Source of the DNA: Phyllostachys edulis
Lineage: Eukaryota > Streptophyta > Magnoliopsida > Poales > Poaceae
Assembly (NCBI GenBank): GCA_036346405.1
Contig: CM070563.1
Span: forward strand, 24,759,100 to 24,823,099
Reading direction: 5' to 3'
Length of the DNA: 64,000 bases
Shown: in pieces, positions 57,577-64,000 of the stretch
Position numbering within the stretch: the stretch's first letter is position 1
Layout: each line of letters begins with the position of its first letter
Made by a program: the position numbers and the translations under genes
The notes under the pieces: generated by a model
Databases searched by the model: none
The model's input: only the letters and a program-made list of their open reading frames with translations
Told to the model about the DNA's origin: nothing

Positions 57577-58600
57577 ACCAATCATTCGCACAATAAAGAC
57601 TCGTGTTCTCTCGCCTCTATTGTCTTACTTTTGAGTAGTGCTTTCATAATCTTTTGACTATATTCCAAACACCCGCTTCCTTTACCTTTGGTGAAAAGGT
57701 AGGTAACATCACCTAGTCGAAGCCTCTCCTCTCTGCATGTGGTCCTGCCCACTAGAAGGAGCTTCCTAGTATTGACTCGTTACTCACTTTTGCCGCCAAC
57801 ACAAAGAGCTCGGGTTCTATTTAGTGAAATATTTTTGAAAGCCTACTCTTTCACCTTAGATTATTTCTTGATTCTTTTGAAAAATATTCTAAGCAGAGTG
57901 CACTTTTTAGATTTATTCACTTGCCTTTGGTGTATTCGATTCGTCTCAACTAAGTCGGAGGAAGAAACACATCTAGTCGAAGTCTCTCCTCTTTGCACGT
58001 GGTCCTGCCCACTAGAAGGAACTTCCTAGCATCGTTCAGCTTCCTACTCTTGATACCAGACGAGACTTATCGAGTCCTCCAAAGAAGGGCGAAACGAATT
58101 TTTTGAAGTCCTCTGGATGTTTGTTTAACTCAAGTTGTCGTTCTCGATTTAATTAATCTAGTCTGAGATGGTGACATCACCTAGTTGAAGACTTTCCTCT
58201 CTGCGTGGTCCCGCCCCACTAGAAGGAACTTCCTAGTGTCGATTCGTTACTACTTTTTTGACCAGTGCATGACAATCGTGACCAAAAACTACAAGTTAAC
58301 CAAACCTCTCTGTTTTCAGAAACCCTTTTTAACACTATTTACTTAGTTTGTCTAAACAAACTAAGCAAATAGTCGGGGGCTAGGATAAAGTTATTAATTT
58401 GACTTCATTTCTTAGTCTTTCATTCGTTGATTATCTTTTGAGTTACTAACTACTCGACAAGATGATTTGCAGGAAAAAGATGGATTATATAATACATCGA
58501 CAAAAGCTTGTTTTTTCCATGTGTTTGTTACAGACTACTCGACGAGGGAGAGCCCAACAAGATCTCCTCCGAAACCTTCCGACCAATCGATTGCACAGAT
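57577..58600. repeat. Post-pol spacer with three 85-bp repeats and a PPT-like tract
   Basis: Three copies of a roughly 85-bp unit lie at about 57703-57787, 57965-58049 and 58171-58252. Each contains ACCTAGTCGAAG, CTCTCCTCTCTGC, GTGGTCCTGCCCACTAGAAG and AACTTCCTAG. A hairpin (ACTTAGTTTGT and ACAAACTAAG) follows at about 58338-58368, and then AGTCGGGGGCTAGG (58371-58385), nearly the PPT sequence found before the 3' LTR. No coding region. Confidence 0.65.
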
Positions 58601-59739
58601 TCAATCAGACGACTTGCTACTTGCTTGCTCGCGATCGAAGTCGGCTTCGATTGGTTGAACATTAAGGCTGGGGTCATGAGCTTTAAGTTTTGCCAATGCA
58701 TAACTTACTGCAACTTCGACCGCCTCCTTTATCGATTCAGCTTGGTTGGCCTTCAGGGTGGTCATCAGTTCTTGCAAAGTCCCGACTTGTTCCCCAATTG
58801 TACTTACGTGAGCAAACCATCGTATCATCTTGAGGAGCTTTTCCTCAAGATGTAGCTCACAAGTACATTGTTCAGAGCGTGACACTACTTTGAAGATTAA
58901 TCTTCATTGTCTCCATCTCTGTTAAGTACGAGTCGAAGCCTCGTGGAGTTGTTTGTTTTCACCGCTTGCTCGAAAAGAATAAGACCGGTCAAGCAAAAAT
59001 AAACTTCTAGAGGAAAAAAAAAAAAATAATCACAGTAAAAGATTTCCTTACCGCTAATCGAGAATCCAACTTCTTGATTTCTTCCTCATGGGAGGCAACG
59101 GTCTCAAAGATGCTTCTTCTCCCATGATCTAATCTCCTCCGTGATTTGCTTTGGCAATGCGACGATCCTCAAGATAAATCATGGTTTTATCCCCGAGCTC
59201 ATTTTTGAGACTTCCCAGTTCACGATCCATTTCTAAAAAGAAATAAGAGTGAAAAAGGAAAGAACTTCAGAAAAGATTGCAGTAAAGAGTTACTTACCCG
59301 ATCGTCGGATTTTAACCTCGTAATTTCTTCATCTTTCTTCGAGATACGAGAAATCTCGCTAATGACCAAAGTTTTATCTTGGACTTCATTCTGGAACTTT
59401 CTCATATCATCTTCTTTTCCTAAAAGAAGTAACAGTCAGCTTTCTCGACTCCTCTTTTTGATAGTCAAGCGAGTCGGCCGGTCTTTTTTTTACGCTTTTT
59501 AAACCTAGAAGGTTAAAAGTGGACATGAACATTATTAAATTGGTTGTAAGCTCTCCTACAACCATTGATCCAGTCGTAAGTTCTTCTACGACTATGGATC
59601 TAGTCGTAAGTTCTCCTACGACTAAGCATCTGCAACAATTTCATTTCCCGCATGGTGGTCAGGTACATCACCACCTTGGGCAGAGGCTTCTGCGACTGCC
59701 CCTGCTGGTCCCACGACCACCTCAGTGGTCATGGCAGCT

Positions 59740-59895
59740 ATCTTTGGGGTCGTAGCTACTACATCAATGGTTGTAGCCGCTACCTCAGTGGTTGTAGCCG
59801 CTACCTCAGTAGTTGTAGCTGCAACCTGAGGGGTCATGGCGGCTATTTCAGTGGTTGTAGCCGCTACCTGAGTGGTTATAGCCGCCACCTCGTTA
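59740..59895 (-). repeat. 21-bp tandem repeat coding a 7-residue repeat
   Basis: Six to seven units of GTGGTTGTAGCCGCTACCTCA type, in the antisense gene. Read on the minus strand they give EVAATTT-like heptads. Unit length is a multiple of three and variation is mostly silent or conservative, so the array was translated when it expanded. Confidence 0.7.
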
Positions 59896-60924
59896 GCCAG
59901 GCTGCCACCTCGTGCCGCCATGGCTACGACTTCAGCGGTTGTGACAACCGCCTCGGGAGCCACGACTTCTTCCACCACCCGGGCCGAGGATGATCCTTCG
60001 ACCACTCCCGCTGTCAGCTCTCCAATCGCTGGAGAGGCGGAAATGGGCTTCTCGATAGAAGCCACCTCGGGGATTGAAGAAGTCGAGCTAAAACAAACAC
60101 AAAGAATAGCAAGTCAAATTGTGAAAAGCAAAAGGTAAATGTTGTTCTTACACTTTAGCTTGTTTCACATACCTCTGCATCCTAGACTTGATTAGAAACT
60201 TTGAAGCCATCTTCCCGATGGAAGGGTTCTTCGACTTCTTTGCTACGACCACGTCTGGTCGTAGCTCAAGTTGGGGAATAGGCTCGGCCACGACCACGCC
60301 TCGTCGTGGATCTTGAACAGGACCATCTCTCGGTCTCGACTTTCCGGAGGGCCGAGATCGGTCTCGACCACTCTAAGAGCAGCCCTACCCTCAACGGTAG
60401 GCTCTACCGATCAGCGTTGTCCTTCACAAAAGACATAAATTCTTTCCAGTTCTCCTTTTCTAGTTGCTTGACAAAACTAGAAGTGGCAGAAACTGTGAAA
60501 GCTTTCTTGTCATAATAAAAAGGTACCTTGGCCTTGTGGACTTTACGCCTGGGAGGTTCTTCGACCTCCTCGGTCTCCTCACCGCAGCCGCCTCGGCCTC
60601 GGCCTGTGTGGACGTGCCCTTGCCCTTACGGGCCTTGCGCACAAGAGGTTCTTCATCCTCCTCAACTTCAGCTGTTTCGACCTCGGCTATTGTTGCGAGC
60701 GTGCGTGCCACAGACCTTGCCGAGGACCTGGTCGAAACAAGGAACTTGAGCTCGGTCCTCCCTTATCGGCGACTCTTGTAAGTCGACGCTTTTTCGTCGG
60801 AGGAGATGAGCCCTTGTCCACTGTCGCCCCTGCGCCAATGGTCACCAGTTTGACCTCTTCGTCGTCCCGGCGGTTTTCCATGCCTACTTTCTGTAAAGAA
60901 AAACAGAAAAAGAAGAATCAATGA

Positions 60925-61045
60925 CCAGTCGTAAGTTTTTCTACGACCAGTATCTAGTCGTAAGCTCTTCTACGATATGTCCCTAATCGTAAGATTTTCT
61001 ACGATCGCTACCTAGTCGTAAGTTCTTTCTACGACTATGAAGTCC
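60925..61045. repeat. GTCGTA/TACGAC hairpin cluster in the Tat interior
   Basis: Four tandem hairpins of the form GTCGTAAGTTTTTCTACGAC and variants, spaced about 30 bp. They lie between exon-like segments of the antisense gene, probably in an intron. The same hairpin occurs in both LTRs, at 59540-59635 (three copies) and at 62325-62500. Confidence 0.8.
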
Positions 61046-62097
61046 TAAGGATAAAATCAACTTTTGATTACCTTTAGGCACTCAACCTTTTCCTCTGCGG
61101 ACAAAACCGCAAGGATTTGAGGAACCGCCATTCTGGTGGCGGGGCTTTCACAAATGAGTTTGACTCAACGCCAATCTCGCTCAGGAAAGATCTCAGATAA
61201 AACAGATAAAGATACTCTTTAGACAATTCAAGAAGACCAAACCGAGAGTTAAGTCGAAAACTACTTACCCTCCTCGCCGTCCTCGGTCGGGTTTTTGGCC
61301 CGTGTACCTCCACATAGGAGGTACTCGCTTCTTCAAGGGCTAATCTGACGGTGATGAAATCCTTCACCACATGCCATCCGGTTAACCCTCCGCTTTCAAA
61401 TCCTTGATGGCTTGAATATAGGGGCAACCGACCGATATCCCGGGAATCGAATCCCTGAAGCTTTTTTTCAGTGACCTTCCTTCGAAGGTAAGGTCATTTC
61501 TGAGGTGACTTTCCAGTAAAACCACCTCTTCCTCCACGACGGCCACGAAGACCTGGTGAACATCTGAATGTACTCCCTCGACTTCCCGTCATGGAGCTTC
61601 AGACCGCAACTTCCGGCTATTCCAGCTTGACGAGCCATTCCGTAGAAATACTGAAAGAGCTCAAGGTCCGCTGGAATTCCCAAGTACGCCTCACAGAGAT
61701 ACACAAATACGCTCAGCATTGTGATGGAATTGGGACCAAGGTTCACCAATTCCACCTCAAAATGCTCGAGTATAAGTGTGAGAAAGGGGTGAGCAGGCAA
61801 TCGTAGACCACACTCACAATACGCCTGGAAGACGGGGATTTGTTCATCCTCCCCCGACGGCCATTGCTGCTTGTACGCCGGGAACCACTCCACAAGAACT
61901 CTCTCTGGAATCTTCCCAGCGTTGACAAGGGCTTGCATCTTCGCCGTATCCATCTCCGACTCGGCCCACTCGGAGACTCTCCCGGCCATTTCTCTCAGAA
62001 GGGGGAGATTCTTGATTGAGTTGGTGGCGGAGAAGACAAGAACTTAATGAACAAAGGATGATTTGGGGAAAAGTGTGAACCCTAAGTCTTACCCAGT

Positions 62098-62110
62098 AAG
62101 TATTTATAAC
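62098..62110 (-). promoter_or_regulatory. TATA box of the antisense accessory gene
   Basis: On the minus strand the sequence reads GTTATAAATACTTACTGGG, a good plant TATA box about 110 bp upstream of the ATG at 61989. It lies inside the element, not in the LTR, so the antisense gene appears to have its own promoter. Confidence 0.55.
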
Positions 62111-62520
62111 CGTGTGCCTTGGGCCGAGGCGTGGTATTCCAAAGGTTGCCACCGTCTCGAACCGCCCAACGGATAGGCTAATCAAGCGTCGTTTGAAATT
62201 CCCCAACGTGTCCGCTCGAGAAAATCAGTTTGCTTTTACACCTCAAGCTTAAATTACTTCCTTGGTTAGATTCTTTTAACCAAAGGAAATGTTAATCGGA
62301 AAGGTTTTTCTTCCGATCACCATGCTACGACCACCTTGTGATCGTAGAAATATTCTACTACTATTTGATAGCCGTAAACAATTTCCTTGACCAAGCATAT
62401 TTCTGATCAAAGTAGTACACTAATGACGAAGAGTTTTTCCTTCGACTATCTTTCTACGACCCTCTCGTGGTCGTAAGACCATCTATAACTCCTTTACCAA
62501 GTAAGTTGCTTTCACTTGAA

Positions 62521-62532
62521 GTGGGGGCTAGA
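62521..62532 (+). other. Polypurine tract of the Tat element
   Basis: GTGGGGGCTAGA ends exactly at the 3' LTR start TGACGAGG. Confidence 0.85.
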
Positions 62533-63282
62533 TGACGAGGATATAATAATCCTCATTTTATCTTTTATCTATAATTCTTATTATAGGTAAATATGACGCC
62601 ATATGGTCCCTCGAGTATACCCCTTAATGTTATAAGGAAGAGTTTCACTTTGGGTGGTCGTAAGTTCTTCTACGACCACCCCATAGTCGTAAGTTATGCT
62701 ACGACTACTCCATAGTCGTAAGTCTTGCTACGACTACCTCATGGTCGTAAGTTATTCTACAACTAGGTCACCTATACGACCACCTTATGATCAATTAAAC
62801 CTCTGCACAAGTGGGCCCAATTGATTAAGGGATTCAAACAATCATCATACTGTTGTTACTCTGCGAAGTAATAGCACGTAATGCTCCATTATCTCGGTAT
62901 ATTGTCATAGGCGACGTGGAGGAGTTAATCGCCGATGATTACTACCAACGTCGCGCGTTCATACAGATGTGATGAGGCGCCGCTTCACTGGAGAAACCGC
63001 CGCTCCTTCACGTACTATATAAAGGCGTAATCGAGAGAAGGAAAGGGCGGATAGAATCGGGCCATCAGAAGACGATTTAGCACTATCATCTGTAATAGTC
63101 TTAGCTTTTTCTCCGATTGTTCGTAATACACTCAATACCATACACACACAGAGTAGGGTTGTTATTCTCTCCTGAGAAGGCTCGAACTCGTATAAAAATC
63201 CCCGTGTCAATCTCTCTGCGTGATTCCATTCTAGGAGACCCCCCGAATCAAACAATCTTTACGTAAGTTCGGTTCTAAAACA
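62533..63282 (+). repeat. 3' LTR of the Tat element
   Basis: TGACGAGGATATAATAATCC to TTCTAAAACA, with TATATAAA at 63016-63023. It has the same four hairpins as the 5' LTR at about 62655-62770. It differs from the 5' LTR by many single-base changes and short indels. Confidence 0.92.
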
Positions 63283-63652
63283 CCGACACAACTCATCTCC
63301 AACCCACTATGCTCAGCCTGTAATGCATTCATGTTACTCTATGTAAGAGGATCACAAATTCACCATACAAAGCTAATGCTTAGATCTCCAACTAAGTTTT
63401 TTTCTTTGAAAACTAAATGCAATATAATCCAAAATAAATTCCATAAATATGAAAACCCGACAAAATATTCCATTAAAAAAACTTAAAAGATTCGAACAAG
63501 TTAGAGAAATTTCATAAATGTAAAAAAGATAATAAAAAAACAAATAGGGGGAAATAAGATAGCTAAGAAAAAAAATGACCACGAATTAAGGTATATATAT
63601 CTCTAGGATTACATCAAACTACATATTCATCATTCATAATATCTAAAAGTTT
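63283..63652. other. AT-rich flank, no gene seen
   Basis: A poly-A/T-rich stretch between the Tat element and the exon at 63653. It may be 3' UTR or downstream DNA of that minus-strand gene. Confidence 0.4.
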
Positions 63653-63865
63653 TTAATAAATAACAACTACATTGTTGGAAATTCTTCTCAGTAAGGCAGT
63701 TCTTCCTATAGAATAATGCAACTTCTGCTTGACAATCTCAATATCAAGACACAAAAAACAATCCTCTGGAATCATGAAAGATGGTAAGGATGCTCCAGGA
63801 ACCAAGTAGCATGGAACTTGGAAGCACATCAATCCGAATCTTTTACTACAGCACAATGGGACATC
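63653..63865 (-). CDS. Last exon of an unrecognised minus-strand gene (runs off the right edge)
   Basis: Behind a good acceptor (TTTACATTGCAG, exon starting at 63865) an open frame of 70 codons reads DVPLCCSKRFGLMCFQVPCY, then LVPGASLPSFMIPEDCFLC and LDIEIVKQKLHYSIGRTALL, before a TAA at 63653. The composition (mixed, hydrophobic and charged) looks like real protein, not repeat DNA, and AT content rises sharply just after the stop. I do not recognise the family. Upstream exons would lie beyond 64000. An alternative is a pseudogene remnant, since only one exon is visible. Confidence 0.5.
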   Translation of the reverse strand, partial: DVPLCCSKRFGLMCFQVPCYLVPGASLPSFMIPEDCFLCLDIEIVKQKLHYSIGRTALLRRISNNVVVIY

Positions 63866-64000
63866 CTGCAATGTAAAGATGAATTACTCGACAAAAAACT
63901 AGTGCTGAATTCATTCATGGAAACACTTCATTATCATTATTATAGAAAAAATGTGCTTAGCTGGAATATGGACATTACTCTCAACAAGTTAACCAAATAC

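Larger units (their letters stand above)
58601..61989 (-). pseudogene. Antisense accessory gene of the Tat element (PF04195-like, with coiled-coil tail)
   Basis: It is read on the minus strand from the ATG at 61989 (MAGRVSEWAES). Exon 1 (to 61468) carries the putative gypsy-type transposon domain: FQAYCECGLRLPAHPFLTLI, LGPNSITMLSVFVYLCEAYL and WRKRWFYWKV. A next segment (61427-61265, donor ARR/GTAAG) has GLTGWHVVKDFI but a one-base frame change. Lys/Arg-rich segments follow (60881-60500), then an Ala/Thr-rich run with a 7-residue repeat (60065-59622), a coiled-coil-like helix (59405-59220) and a final block (58885-58601, KANQAESIKEAVEVAVSYAL). Splice sites are plausible but not proven. Such antisense genes occur in RIRE2-type relatives; their function is unknown. 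This copy is damaged. Confidence 0.65.
44880..63282 (+). mobile_element. Ty3/gypsy retrotransposon of the Tat type, 18.4 kb, with antisense gene and nested solo LTR
   Basis: Two LTRs of about 745 bp (44880-45621 and 62533-63282) bound the element. A PBS follows the 5' LTR, and a PPT (GTGGGGGCTAGA) precedes the 3' LTR. Order on the plus strand: gag, protease, reverse transcriptase, RNase H, a second RNase H, integrase. The second RNase H and the additional antisense gene between pol and the 3' LTR are marks of the Tat lineage (RIRE2/Ogre-like). Removing the nested 5.7-kb LTR leaves about 12.7 kb. LTRs differ by many small indels and substitutions, so the insertion is not recent. All genes are broken. 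No clear 5-bp target duplication was found. Confidence 0.9.

Overview
This window is nuclear DNA from a grass (Poaceae). The evidence is a GC-rich first exon followed by a many-intron gene, grass-type CACTA, hAT, Stowaway, Ty3/gypsy and Ty1/copia elements, and the near-identical grass copia LTR start. An Oryza-like genome is plausible, but the sequence does not fix the genus. One host gene is well supported: a minus-strand SAC-domain phosphoinositide phosphatase at about 22.4-30.85 kb. A last exon of a second, unrecognised minus-strand gene lies at the right edge (63.65-63.87 kb). Almost everything else is transposable-element DNA, much of it nested.

Layout. 1-4.92 kb: a decayed CACTA element with the end of a TNP2-type transposase and a second gene (DNA-binding-like N-terminus, DUF8039-like middle, Ulp1-like protease end). 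4.92-11.77 kb: a decayed Ty3/gypsy element (truncated 5' LTR, PBS, C-poor interior, relic of the pol end, PPT, truncated 3' LTR). 11.77-12.62 kb: a reversed Angela/BARE-like copia LTR. 12.62-16.5 kb: a minus-strand CCHC/DUF4283-like gag pseudogene split by a second CACTA element (13,762-16,097), which itself contains an LTR fragment. 16,520-20,445: a 3.9-kb solo gypsy LTR with a perfect 5-bp target duplication (TGAAA). 21,070-21,458: a foldback MITE carrying four internal palindromes. 22.4-31.2 kb: the SAC gene and its upstream region; its last large intron holds a GC-rich LTR-like stretch and an AAA-ATPase gene fragment. 31.2-35.3 kb: intergenic DNA with diverged duplications. 35,296-39,148: a second solo LTR of the same family. 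39,344-43,313: a hAT element with an 8-bp target duplication and an internally deleted transposase. 43.4-44.88 kb: a Stowaway MITE and CACTA-like terminal repeats. 44,880-63,282: an 18.4-kb Ty3/gypsy element of the Tat type, with gag, PR, RT, dual RNase H and integrase on the plus strand and an antisense gene with its own TATA box on the minus strand. Its pol is split by a 5.7-kb solo LTR (49,698-55,428) that carries arrays of imperfect hairpins.

The element genes form no shared pathway. Each is a broken replication gene of its own element, and the target duplications allow the insertions to be ordered. Only the SAC gene looks functional, with its catalytic motif intact and 15 exons joining in one frame; its 3' end is disturbed and could not be fixed with confidence.
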